Made by a program: the position numbers and the translations under genes | Source of the DNA: Nocardioides sp. | Lineage (GTDB): Bacteria > Actinomycetota > Actinomycetes > Propionibacteriales > Nocardioidaceae | Assembly: GCA_003519585.1 (NCBI GenBank) | Contig: DOWL01000224.1 | Span: forward strand, 10,607 to 62,047 | DNA length: 51,441 nucleotides | Direction: 5' to 3' | Notes under the pieces: generated by a model | What the model saw: only the letters and a program-made list of their open reading frames with translations | What the model was told of the DNA's origin: nothing | Database searches by the model: none | Part shown: one piece after another, positions 41,497 through 49,313 of the stretch | How the letters are laid out: every line of letters starts with the position of its first letter | Position numbering within the stretch: the stretch's first letter is position 1

Positions 41497-42027
41497 TCAG
41501 GCGGCGGGACCCACCGAGAGCGGCGTCGGCCACAGGCCGCGCCGGGTGAGCTCGGGGACCACGCCTTCGCCGAACCAGTACGCCTCCTCCACGCGGGAGG
41601 GGCCGGAGAGCACGAACTCCTCAACTCCGGCGTCGACGTACTGCTCGACCAGGTCGGCTATGTCGGCGTGCGAACCGACCAGTGTGGGGCCGGCGCCCGT
41701 CAGCCGGGCTTCGACCGCCTGCGCCTCGGCCCGGCTGTCGCGGGCGATCGTGTCGAGCCGCACCCCGAAGCGCGGCGGGGCGGCGCGTCCGGGGCCGGCG
41801 GACAGCCTGCGCACCCAGGCGATCCGATCGCGCACGGCCTCGACCGGCTCTCCCCAGATCAGATAGACGGGGATTGCACCGGGACTGCCGGATTCGACAT
41901 ACATCCCCGGCACCGGCTCCTGCCGCCAGGCGAGCGTCGCGTCGGCTGCGCTCACACAGGCGCCGTCGAAGGTCACGACGCGCCCGCCGTTCGAGTCGAG
42001 GAACCAGTGGAACCTGAGGTTGGACAT
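41497..42027 (-). CDS. Internally deleted LLM-class (SsuD-like) flavin monooxygenase remnant
   Basis: A 176-residue frame that starts like alkanesulfonate monooxygenase SsuD (MSNLRFHWFLDSNGGRVV) and then jumps to the C-terminal third of the family: PVPGMYVESGSPGAIPVYLI, RFGVRLDTIARDSRAEAQAV, GPTLVGSHADIADLVEQYVD and EEFVLSGPSRVEEAYWFGEG. About 170-200 middle residues of the TIM barrel, including most of the flavin site, are missing. The joint lies near residue 35-40. The reading frame, ribosome site (GGAAGGGG) and start are intact, so it may still be expressed, but it cannot be a normal monooxygenase. Confidence 0.7.
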   Translation of the reverse strand: MSNLRFHWFLDSNGGRVVTFDGACVSAADATLAWRQEPVPGMYVESGSPGAIPVYLIWGEPVEAVRDRIAWVRRLSAGPGRAAPPRFGVRLDTIARDSRAEAQAVEARLTGAGPTLVGSHADIADLVEQYVDAGVEEFVLSGPSRVEEAYWFGEGVVPELTRRGLWPTPLSVGPAA

Positions 42028-42172
42028 CGCACCGCCCCTTCCGCGCTGTCGTGTAAATCTACTGATTTCATGCACTTTAGCGTCTCGACCGCACGCCCGT
42101 ATACCCGGAACTGGCGATAACGATCCGGTCACAGCGGGAACCCCGCGTGCGCAACGGCCCGTCCGAGCCGCC
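42028..42172. promoter_or_regulatory. Divergent promoter region, AT-rich
   Basis: Between the SsuD-like remnant and the DUF4349 gene. The stretch 42048-42085 is markedly AT-rich for this genome, with TAGATTTACA on the minus strand about 30 nt before the remnant's start, a likely -10 region. It suggests the remnant's promoter has survived. Confidence 0.4.
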
Positions 42173-43141
42173 ATGGCGACTCGACGCTGCACCCGGTCCT
42201 CGTACACGGCGCTCGCGGCGGGAGCCGCGGCCGTCCTGGTCCTGCTCTCCTCGTGCTCCTCCGGTGGCGGCTCCGACGACGCGGGCGGGTCCGGCGATTC
42301 GGCCGCGTCGTTGGCCGCGCCCCGGCCGGAGAACGCCGCTGAGAACGCGGCCGGCGCCGACGCCCAGAGCGCCCGAGACGCTGCCCAGCCCGAAGCCGGT
42401 CAGCCCGAAGCGGGGCAGCCCGCACCGGGGCAGCCGGTCGCGCAGCAGTCGGTGATCTCGACCGGCTCCGTCGCGCTCCGCACCGACGACGTGGCCAAGG
42501 CCATCTTCGACGTGCGCGGCGTCGTCGCCACTCACCGCGGGACCATCGCCGAGGACGAGACGCAAACCGACCGGTCCGGCGTGGCACTCCGCTCGCGGAT
42601 GGTGCTGCGCATCCCGACCGCACAGTTCGGCGACGCGATGGCCGAGCTGGAACGGGTCGCCACCCTGGTCTCCTCGGACCGCCAGACGGCCGACGTGACC
42701 ACGCAGGTCCTCGACACCGACGTCCGGGTGGCGGCCCAGAAGCGCAGCATCGCCCGCATCCAGGCGCTGTACGACCAGGCGACCACCATCGGCGACGTGG
42801 TGAACCTCGAGGGCGAGCTGGCCCGCCGCCAGGCCGACCTCGCCTCGCTCGAGGCACAGCAGCGCTACCTGGCCGACCAGACCTCGCTCTCCACGATCAC
42901 ACTGTCGGTCGAGCGCAACCGGGAGCAGACGACGCCCGCCGACCCCGACACCCACGACGCCGGCTTCCTCGCCGGTCTCTCCGGCGGCTGGAAGGCGATG
43001 CAGGGCTTCCTGGTCGGTCTGGCCACGGTGGCCGGCGCGCTGCTGCCCTGGCTGGTCCTGGCCCTGATCCTCGGGGTGCCGACCTGGCTGGCGCTCCGGC
43101 GACTGCGCCGCCGGCCGGAGTCCGGCCCGGAGACGGCCTAG
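42173..43141 (+). CDS. DUF4349-domain lipoprotein
   Basis: A 322-residue membrane-bound protein. The N-terminus has a lipoprotein signal (SYTALAAGAAAVLVLLSSCS, lipobox LSSC). A low-complexity Ala/Pro/Gln/Gly linker (AQPEAGQPEAGQPAPGQP) follows. The DUF4349 domain contains SVALRTDDVAKAIFDVRGVV, a long coiled coil (VAAQKRSIARIQALYDQATT, then VVNLEGELARRQADLASLEA) and a strand LSTITLSVER. A single membrane segment near the C-terminus (LATVAGALLPWLVLALILGV) is followed by a basic tail. The family has no known enzyme activity. The ATG at 42173 starts the signal; a longer frame from 42020 crosses the divergent promoter region. Confidence 0.85.
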   Translation: MATRRCTRSSYTALAAGAAAVLVLLSSCSSGGGSDDAGGSGDSAASLAAPRPENAAENAAGADAQSARDAAQPEAGQPEAGQPAPGQPVAQQSVISTGSVALRTDDVAKAIFDVRGVVATHRGTIAEDETQTDRSGVALRSRMVLRIPTAQFGDAMAELERVATLVSSDRQTADVTTQVLDTDVRVAAQKRSIARIQALYDQATTIGDVVNLEGELARRQADLASLEAQQRYLADQTSLSTITLSVERNREQTTPADPDTHDAGFLAGLSGGWKAMQGFLVGLATVAGALLPWLVLALILGVPTWLALRRLRRRPESGPETA

Positions 43142-43144
43142 TCT
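43139..43144 (+). promoter_or_regulatory. Leaderless -10 (TAGTCT) for the NYN gene
   Basis: TAGTCT with a 6-nt gap to the GTG at 43151. Its first three bases are the stop codon of the DUF4349 gene. Confidence 0.5.
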
Positions 43145-43150
43145 TCGTGG

Positions 43151-44056
43151 GTGCCCTCCCCCGAGAACGTCCGCATCGCGGTGCTCATCGACGCCGACAA
43201 CACCTCGCACCGGCATGCGGAGGCGTTGCTCGAGGAGGTGGCCAAGTACGGCGTCCCGACGGTCAAGCGGGCCTATGGCGACTGGACCGACAACCACCTG
43301 AGCGGCTGGCTCTCGCACCTGCCCAAGCACGGCATCCAGCCGATGCTGCAGATCGCCAACATCAAGGGGAAGAACTCCACCGACTCCGCCCTGATCATCG
43401 ACGCGATGGACCTGCTCTACTCCGGCAACGTCGACGCCTTCGCCCTCGTCTCCAGCGACAGCGACTTCACCTCGCTCGCGATCCGGCTGCGCGGCTCCGG
43501 GCGCACGGTCTTCGGCATGGGGCTGCGCAAGACACCCGAGCCGTTGCGCCAGGCGGTCGACCGGTTCATCTTCCTCGAAGACCTCCATGACGGCGGCGCC
43601 ACCGAGTCCGCCGACGCCGAGGAGGCCGAGCCGCGCCGGATCCCCGACCTACGCCGCCTGCTCGAGCGGGCCGTCAACGGCACCGCCCATGACGACGGCT
43701 GGGCGTCGCTGTCGTCGATGGCCAACCACATCACCCGGGTGGAGCCGTCCTTCTCGGTCAAGGACTACGGCGCCTCGAAGTTCGTCGACCTGGTCCGTGC
43801 CCAGAGCTACCTCGAGGTCGAGCAGCCCGACAACGGCACGGTGCGCGTGCGGTGGCGCTCGAACCGCGACGCGAAGCCGGCGGCCACCAAGCAGACCGCG
43901 GTGAGGAAGACTGCACCGAAGAAGGCCGCCGCCACGAAGTCGGCTGCCAAGAAGGCCGCGACCACGCAGCCCGAGCCCGCGACCGCGCCCGAGATCACGA
44001 CTCGGCCGACGGTGACGACCCGCAAGCGCTCCGCGGGCCGGGCCGCCAAGAGCTAG
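43151..44056 (+). CDS. NYN-domain RNase-like protein with OST-HTH domain
   Basis: A 301-residue probable RNA-processing protein. The NYN (PIN-like) domain has acidic residues Asp14 and Asp16 with Asn17 (VLIDADNTSH) and Asp103/Asp105 (SSDSDFTSLAIRLRGSG), and a further KGKNSTDSALIIDAMDLLY helix. Residues ~165-235 are an OST-HTH/LOTUS RNA-binding domain (LSSMANHITRVEPSFSVKDY). The last ~65 residues are Lys/Ala/Thr-rich (RKTAPKKAAATKSAAKKAAT), a disordered nucleic-acid-binding tail like that of actinobacterial HU proteins. The stop TAG is part of the left CTAG of repeat element C. Confidence 0.9.
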   Translation: MPSPENVRIAVLIDADNTSHRHAEALLEEVAKYGVPTVKRAYGDWTDNHLSGWLSHLPKHGIQPMLQIANIKGKNSTDSALIIDAMDLLYSGNVDAFALVSSDSDFTSLAIRLRGSGRTVFGMGLRKTPEPLRQAVDRFIFLEDLHDGGATESADAEEAEPRRIPDLRRLLERAVNGTAHDDGWASLSSMANHITRVEPSFSVKDYGASKFVDLVRAQSYLEVEQPDNGTVRVRWRSNRDAKPAATKQTAVRKTAPKKAAATKSAAKKAATTQPEPATAPEITTRPTVTTRKRSAGRAAKS

Positions 44057-44221
44057 TGCCGTGAACGGAAAATACTGAAGCGCTTCGCGCACTGGAGCCA
44101 CGCACCTCGCGTCGTTGCCGAAGCTAGCTGGACGTACAGGTAGAGCGTCGCTCCGGCGCCTAGCGAATGCACGCAGCTCGAGCACGCGCAACGTTCCAAT
44201 ATTTCCCGTTCACGGCACTAG
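44053..44221 (-). repeat. CTAG-flanked inverted-repeat element C (169 bp)
   Basis: Bounded by CTAG at 44053-44056 and 44218-44221, with 20-bp terminal inverted repeats (TGCCGTGAACGGRAAATAYT). On the minus strand the core (44174-44098) reads TGCGTGCATTCGCTAGGCGC and continues closely parallel to the core of element A for about 75 bp. The ends are unrelated to those of A or B. The left CTAG supplies the stop of the NYN gene and the right CTAG the stop of hemE; removing the element leaves one CTAG shared by both genes. Confidence 0.78.
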
Positions 44222-45273
44222 TCGGACAAGCGGTAGGTCTGTACGAACTCGGTCAGCCGCTGCAGCTGGTCCGGGTCGGTGCTCGGCAGCACCCCGTGGC
44301 CGAGGTTGAAGACGTGGCCGCGGGCCGCGCGGCCGGCCTCGATGATCTCGGCGGCCCGGGCGGTCATCACCTCGGTCGGTGCGAAGACCAGGGTCGGGTC
44401 GAGGTTGCCCTGCACCCCGCGGTCGCCGACCTGGGCGATCGCGGTGGCGAGGGGCGTCCGCCAGTCGACGCCGACCACGTCGGCGCCGGCCTCGCCCATC
44501 GCGCCGAGCAGGTTCGCCGTACCGACGCCGAAGTGGATGCGGGGTACGCCGAGCGCCCCGGCGCGAGCCAGGACCCGCGCCGAGTGCGGCTGGGCGTACG
44601 TCGCGTAGTCGGCGGGCGCGAGCGCGCCGGCCCAGGAGTCGAACAGCTGTACGGCCGAGGCGCCGGCGTGCACCTGCACCTCGAGGTAGGCGGCCGCGAT
44701 GTCGGCGATCTTGGCCATCAGGGCGGCCCACACGTCGGGAGCGCCGAACATCATCGCCTTGGTCAGCGCGTGCTCCCGGGACGGCCCGCCCTCGACGAGG
44801 TAGGACGCGACCGTGAACGGAGCGCCGGCGAAGCCGATCAGTGGCGTGTCGCCCAGTTCGGCGACCAGTTGCCGGACCGCCTGGGTGATGTAGGTGACGT
44901 GCGCGGGGGTGAGATCGGGGATCGCTTCGACGTCGGCGAGGGTGCGGACCGGGTTGGCCACCACCGGCCCGACGCCCGGCACGATGTCGAGATCGACACC
45001 GACCGCCTTGAGCGGGAGCACGATGTCGGAGAAGAAGATGGCCGCGTCCACGCCGTACCGACGGACCGGCTGCAGGGTGATCTCCGTGACCAGATCGGGG
45101 TCCATGCAGGACTCCAGCATGCCCACGCCCTCGCGCAGGGCGCGGTATTCGGGCAGTGACCGACCCGCCTGGCGCATGAACCACACCGGCGTGTGCGGCA
45201 CCGGCTCACCGCGTACGGCGCGCAGGAACACGCTGGTCAGGGGCTCATTGACGGAGGCGACGGCTGCGGTCAC
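44218..45273 (-). CDS. hemE: Uroporphyrinogen decarboxylase
   Basis: Converts uroporphyrinogen III to coproporphyrinogen III in haem synthesis. The 351-residue protein has the N-terminal signature [20 protein letters not shown] with the substrate-binding Arg residues, the catalytic Asp of [31 protein letters not shown], and [20 protein letters not shown] at the end. The GTG at 45273 is chosen; 45309 would add 12 residues. It is divergent from DUF3000 with 70 bp between starts. Confidence 0.95.
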   Translation of the reverse strand: MTAAVASVNEPLTSVFLRAVRGEPVPHTPVWFMRQAGRSLPEYRALREGVGMLESCMDPDLVTEITLQPVRRYGVDAAIFFSDIVLPLKAVGVDLDIVPGVGPVVANPVRTLADVEAIPDLTPAHVTYITQAVRQLVAELGDTPLIGFAGAPFTVASYLVEGGPSREHALTKAMMFGAPDVWAALMAKIADIAAAYLEVQVHAGASAVQLFDSWAGALAPADYATYAQPHSARVLARAGALGVPRIHFGVGTANLLGAMGEAGADVVGVDWRTPLATAIAQVGDRGVQGNLDPTLVFAPTEVMTARAAEIIEAGRAARGHVFNLGHGVLPSTDPDQLQRLTEFVQTYRLSD

Positions 45274-45331
45274 GGTCCAAGCCTCGCAGGCGATCCGGCG
45301 TGTTCCCACATCGAGAATCGACGGCCCGACC

Positions 45332-45337
45332 TACTGT
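45332..45337 (+). promoter_or_regulatory. Leaderless -10 (TACTGT) for the DUF3000 gene
   Basis: TACTGT with a 6-nt gap to the ATG at 45344. This chooses 45344 over the longer frame beginning at 44894 inside hemE. Confidence 0.5.
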
Positions 45338-45343
45338 GTGGGC

Positions 45344-45982
45344 ATGGTCGTGCGTCAGGAGACGCGCCCGGGCGCGGGCGCCGCTGGCGAGCCGCCCGAG
45401 TTCGTGGCGGCCGTCGCGACCATGCGCGCGGCCCGACTGCGGCCGGAGATCCACTGCGAGGAGATGCCGGCACCGCAGCGGATCGCCCCCTTCGCCGCCG
45501 CTCTCTCGGCCGATGTGGACGTCGATGGCGAAGAGGTCGGCACCGGCCGGATCATCCTGCTCCACGACCCGATGGGCAACGACGCGTGGGACGGCGAGTT
45601 CCGCTGCGTGGCGTACGCCCGGGCCGAGATCGACGTCGACCTGATCACCGACCCGATGCTCGCGGCGGTCGGCTGGAGCTGGCTGACCGACGCACTCGAC
45701 GCGCACGGCGCGAGCTACATCATGGCCTCCGGGACGGTCACCAGGGTCGCCACCGAGAGCTTCGGGGGGATGGCCGACGACAGCGCCGCCGCCCAGCTCG
45801 AGATCCGGGCCTCCTGGACGCCGGTGCTCGCCACCCGAGCTCCCGCCGACGCACAGCTCGACATCGCTCCGCACGTGGAGGCTTGGGGGGAACTGCTCTG
45901 CACGGCCGTCGGGCTGCCACCGGTGCCCGACGGCGTGGCCGTCATCCCGAGCCGCCGGGGACAGCGCGGCTCGGGCACCTGA
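45344..45982 (+). CDS. DUF3000 family protein
   Basis: A 212-residue actinobacterial conserved protein of unknown function, usually found between hemE and the RNase D gene, as here. Visible family segments are PEFVAAVATMRAARLRPEIH, PQRIAPFAAALSADV, GRIILLHDPMGNDAWDGEFR and YIMASGTVTRVATESFGGMA. It is soluble and acidic. Its TGA overlaps the ATG of the RNase D gene (TGATG). Confidence 0.88.
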   Translation: MVVRQETRPGAGAAGEPPEFVAAVATMRAARLRPEIHCEEMPAPQRIAPFAAALSADVDVDGEEVGTGRIILLHDPMGNDAWDGEFRCVAYARAEIDVDLITDPMLAAVGWSWLTDALDAHGASYIMASGTVTRVATESFGGMADDSAAAQLEIRASWTPVLATRAPADAQLDIAPHVEAWGELLCTAVGLPPVPDGVAVIPSRRGQRGSGT

Positions 45983-47307
45983 TGACGGTCGATCCGACAC
46001 CGGAGGGCGAGGGCGAGGCGGCGGAGGCCGCCGTGCCACCCGAGCCCGAGTCCCCGCCCCTGCCCCTGCTCACGCTCCGCGACGGTCTGCCGCCGGTCAC
46101 CGACACCCTGCCCGGGCTGCGCGCGGCCTGCGCGGCCATCGCCGGCGGCACCGGTCCGGTCGCGATCGACGCCGAGCGGGCCTCGGGCTACCGCTACTCC
46201 TCGCGCGCCTATCTCATCCAACTGCGCCGTGAGGGCGCCGGCACCTGGCTGATCGACCCGATCGCCTTCGACTCCCTGGCCCCGTTGGCCGAGGCGCTGA
46301 CCGGCACCGAGTGGATCCTGCACGCCGCGACGCAGGACCTCCCCTGCCTCACCGACCTCGGGCTGCGTCCCGAGTCGCTCTTCGACACCGAGCTCGCCGG
46401 GCGGCTGCTGGGCTACCCACGGGTGGGGCTGGCCACCGAGGTCGAGACCGTGCTGGGGCAGCGGATGAAGAAGGAGCACTCCGCGGTCGACTGGTCGCGC
46501 CGCCCCCTGCCCGAGCCGTGGCTCGAGTACGCCGCCCTCGACGTCGAGGTGCTGGTCGAGCTACGGGCCGCCCTGGCCGACCAGCTGGTGGCCGCGGGCA
46601 AGGACGAGTGGGCGCGGCAGGAGTTCTCCCACCTGCTCTCCTTCGAAGCCACCCCCCGGGTCGACGCGTGGCGCCGTACGTCGGGGATGCACAAGGTGCG
46701 CGGTCGCCGGGGCCTCGGCGCGGTCAAAGCCCTGTGGGAGACCCGCGACGAGCTGGCCGAACGGCGCGACGTCACGCCGGGGCGGATCATCCCCGACTCC
46801 GCGATCGTGGCCGCTGCCCAGGCCCTGCCGAAGGATCGCGAGGAGCTGCTGGGGGTCAAGGGGTTCCACGGCCGCGGCGCGGAGCGCTACTCCTCGCGGT
46901 GGGTGGCCGCGCTCCGGGCGGTCGACGCCCTCGACGAGGCCGAGCTGCCGACCCGCGCACCCCGCTCGGACGGGCCACCACTGCCCCGCGCCTGGGCCGA
47001 CCGCGACCCGGTCGCGGCGCGCCGGCTGACCCTGGCCCGCGAGGCCCTGGCGAAGGTGGCCGAGGAACTCGGACTCCCGGTCGAGAACCTGCTCACGCCC
47101 GACTACCTGCGCCGGGTGCTCTGGACCCCACCGAAGACCCGCGACACCGACTCGCTCCCCGCTGCCGTCGCAGCGACGCTGGCCGAGCTCGGCGCCCGCG
47201 CGTGGCAGATCGAACTGGCCGGCCCGGTGATCAGCCGGGCGATCCTCGAGGCCGACCAGCCGCTGCCCGAGGCCGAGTCACCGCCTTCCGGTGACTCGGC
47301 CTCCTAG
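45982..47307 (+). CDS. rnd: Ribonuclease D
   Basis: 3'-5' exoribonuclease for tRNA and stable RNA trimming. The 441-residue protein has an acidic Pro-rich N-terminus, then the DEDDy exonuclease site: Asp63 and Glu65 (VAIDAERASG), Asp119 (HAATQDLPCL), Tyr183 and Asp187 (EYAALDVEVL). An HRDC domain follows at ~215-300 (RRGLGAVKALWETRDELAER, then RDVTPGRIIPDSAIV). The ATG overlaps the DUF3000 stop. Its TAG and the stop of the convergent lipoprotein gene share a CTAG at 47304-47307. Confidence 0.93.
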   Translation: MTVDPTPEGEGEAAEAAVPPEPESPPLPLLTLRDGLPPVTDTLPGLRAACAAIAGGTGPVAIDAERASGYRYSSRAYLIQLRREGAGTWLIDPIAFDSLAPLAEALTGTEWILHAATQDLPCLTDLGLRPESLFDTELAGRLLGYPRVGLATEVETVLGQRMKKEHSAVDWSRRPLPEPWLEYAALDVEVLVELRAALADQLVAAGKDEWARQEFSHLLSFEATPRVDAWRRTSGMHKVRGRRGLGAVKALWETRDELAERRDVTPGRIIPDSAIVAAAQALPKDREELLGVKGFHGRGAERYSSRWVAALRAVDALDEAELPTRAPRSDGPPLPRAWADRDPVAARRLTLAREALAKVAEELGLPVENLLTPDYLRRVLWTPPKTRDTDSLPAAVAATLAELGARAWQIELAGPVISRAILEADQPLPEAESPPSGDSAS

Positions 47308-48680
47308 GGCGACTCGTCCTCGCTGGGCGACTCGGACTCGCTGGGCTCCTCGGGCGGCGCCAGCACCGTCTGGGACGCCTCGTCGATCTGCTGGGTGAGC
47401 GCGTCGAGATCGAGGACCTCGACCTCCATCAGCGCCCGGATCGGTGCGGCCACCGCCTCCTCCAGCGCCTGGTAGTCCTCGACGAGCGGCGGGATCACCA
47501 TGTTCTTGATGCTGTTGTTGGAGACACCCGAGTGCACGGGGGCTCGGCCCGGCTGGAGGAAGGCGTCGGAGAGCGCGACCTTGGTGTTGGCCGGGGCGAG
47601 GTAGCCCGCTCCGGCCACCGCGGCCACCGACTCCTCCGAGATGAAGTCGACGAGGAAGTCAGCCGACTGCGCGACGTTGGGGGTGTCCTGGGCGATGCAG
47701 ATACCGGTCAGGTCACCGACGGTCGCCGGGTCGTTGACGATGGGCATCGGAAGGATGTCGAAGTCGAGGGTGCCGGTCGGCCGCAGCTCAGGCACCAGGT
47801 CGCGGAAGCCGGCGATCATCCCCAGCTTGCCCTCGCGGAACCACTCCAGTGGCGTCTTCTCGGCCAACTGATCCGGGGTGAGGGTGACCTTGGGGTCGCG
47901 CAGCAGCGGGAGCACCTCCTCCAGCGCCGACTTGGTGTCGTCGGAGGAGAACGCCAGCGAGGACGGCTCGTCCTCGTCGTCGAAGATCTGCCCGCCGCCG
48001 GAGAGCACGAACGGCGCCAACCCGCGCAGCGTCGGCGCGATGTAGAAGCCGGCGATGCCGCGCCGCGGGCGGCTGGCGTACTCGGCGGCGGCCTGGAACT
48101 GCTCGAAGGTCCACGTCGGACGCTTGGTGAGGTCCTCGTAGTCGACGGTCGGGACGTCGAGGCCGCGAGCCGCCATGGCCTCGAAGTCGACGAGCTTGGG
48201 GTTGTAGTAGATGACCATCGGCGAGATGCCGTAGGGCATGCATTGAAGCTTGCGGTCGCTGGAGAACGCCTCGAGCGCGGGGCGCGAGTAGCCGTCGCCG
48301 AAGTCGACGTTGCGCTCGTCGAGGAGTTCGCCGATCGGTCGGTTGAGCTCCTGGTCGCGCAGCACCGGGAGGTCGGCGCGGCTGACCTGGAAGACGTCGG
48401 GCACCTTGCCGTCCTGGATGGCCGCGAGGAGATCCTCGTGATTGGCGTAGGCCTTGATCTTGACCTGGGTCTCGGGGTGGTAGGCGTTCCAGGTGTCGAC
48501 CACGCCCTGATAAGCGTCCACCTCCGGCTTGGTGCCCCACACCCCGAAGGTGAGCGCGACCTTGGCGGGGGGCGTGCTCGGCTCGGGCTGGTCCGGGCCG
48601 GGATCGTCGTCGCCGGTGCAGCCAGCCACCGCCGCGCCCAATACGAGGACGAGCGGCACCACGATCCAACTCCGACGCAC
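47304..48680 (-). CDS. Extracellular solute-binding lipoprotein (sugar ABC type)
   Basis: A 458-residue periplasm-side binding protein of family 1. The signal SWIVVPLVLVLGAAVAGCTG ends in a lipobox (VAGC). The mature part has KVALTFGVWGTKPEVDAYQG, VIYYNPKLVDF, LTKRPTWTFEQFQAAAEYAS and WFREGKLGMIAGFRD, typical of sugar-binding SBPs, and an acidic Ser-Glu tail (PEEPSESESPSEDESP). No permease or ATPase gene is adjacent. The GTG at 48680 follows AAAGGAGG; GTG 48704 would place that site inside the gene. Confidence 0.88.
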   Translation of the reverse strand: MRRSWIVVPLVLVLGAAVAGCTGDDDPGPDQPEPSTPPAKVALTFGVWGTKPEVDAYQGVVDTWNAYHPETQVKIKAYANHEDLLAAIQDGKVPDVFQVSRADLPVLRDQELNRPIGELLDERNVDFGDGYSRPALEAFSSDRKLQCMPYGISPMVIYYNPKLVDFEAMAARGLDVPTVDYEDLTKRPTWTFEQFQAAAEYASRPRRGIAGFYIAPTLRGLAPFVLSGGGQIFDDEDEPSSLAFSSDDTKSALEEVLPLLRDPKVTLTPDQLAEKTPLEWFREGKLGMIAGFRDLVPELRPTGTLDFDILPMPIVNDPATVGDLTGICIAQDTPNVAQSADFLVDFISEESVAAVAGAGYLAPANTKVALSDAFLQPGRAPVHSGVSNNSIKNMVIPPLVEDYQALEEAVAAPIRALMEVEVLDLDALTQQIDEASQTVLAPPEEPSESESPSEDESP

Positions 48681-48726
48681 TCGCCCTCCTTTCGGCTGGG
48701 CCACCCTATCTAGGGGGCCCAGAGCG

Positions 48727-49119
48727 TCAGTCGACGGCGTGGTGCGCGCGGGCGGCGGCGACCACAGCGTCGAAGACGTCCTTCGGCAGCGCCGCGCCCT
48801 CGCGCCGGATCGCGTCGGTGCGCAGGATCAGCAGGCGGTCCAGCCGGACCTCACTGGGCCGCCGCTCGGCATCCCAGTCGCCGGTGCCGATGTCCATCCA
48901 GTACCGCCCGTACCGTGCCTCATCCTCGGCGTCCCGGTCGTGGTCCTTGCTGGTCAGCATCAGCCCGGCCCAGTACTCCGCCCCGTCGGCCTCCCGTCGA
49001 CCGATCAGCAGCACCGGACGGTCCTTGCCCTGGGTCGGGTCCTCCTCGTAGGGCACCCAGCCCCAGACCACCTCGCCCGGGTCCGGCTCACCGTCCGCCT
49101 CGGGTGCGTATGACGTCAC
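48727..49119 (-). CDS. PemK/MazF-like protein
   Basis: A 130-residue protein with the MazF-type core: GEVVWGWVPYEEDPTQGKDR, then PVLLIGRREADGAEYWAGLM, then VRLDRLLILRTDAIRREGAA. The conserved RPVL segment after a K-x-R turn and the S/T-x-V-x-x-D-R strand are those of mRNA-cutting toxins. No antitoxin gene is adjacent on either side, so it may be an orphan or a house-keeping relative of the family. The ATG at 49119 has no strong ribosome site. Confidence 0.72.
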   Translation of the reverse strand: MTSYAPEADGEPDPGEVVWGWVPYEEDPTQGKDRPVLLIGRREADGAEYWAGLMLTSKDHDRDAEDEARYGRYWMDIGTGDWDAERRPSEVRLDRLLILRTDAIRREGAALPKDVFDAVVAAARAHHAVD

Positions 49120-49169
49120 GCCCGGAAATCTATGACCGAACGGTGGAATGCCTCACGCCGGACCCTCGT

Positions 49170-49270
49170 TACAATGGTGCGAGCATGCCGGGCCGCGGCA
49201 GCCCCGGGTCCCAAAATCAGCCGCCACGAGCGGCCACGCGCCGTGAGGCGCTCCCGGTCCGGCATGCTCC
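49170..49270 (+). ncRNA. Candidate small RNA with long closing stem
   Basis: Preceded by TACAAT (49170-49175), a good -10. An 11-bp perfect arm GAGCATGCCGG (49181-49191) pairs with CCGGCATGCTC (49259-49269), enclosing 67 nt rich in G/C hairpins, for example CCGCGGCAGC and GCGCCGTGAGGCGC. A second strong hairpin (49286-49313) follows. No protein-like frame is present: the ATG inside the left arm opens a frame of arginine/proline/serine-rich shadow type. I do not recognise a family. The right boundary could be the hairpin at 49286. Confidence 0.4.
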
Positions 49271-49285
49271 TACTTCACAAAGACC

Positions 49286-49313
49286 GACGCGGCCTCACGC
49301 GAGGCCGTGCGTC
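49286..49313. terminator. Hairpin at the 3' end of the 49295 gene
   Basis: GGCCTC-ACGC-GAGGCC with flanking GACGC and GCGTC gives an ~11-bp stem. It spans the stop codon of the minus-strand gene (49295-49297) and follows the candidate RNA on the plus strand, so it may serve either. No T run. Confidence 0.4.
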
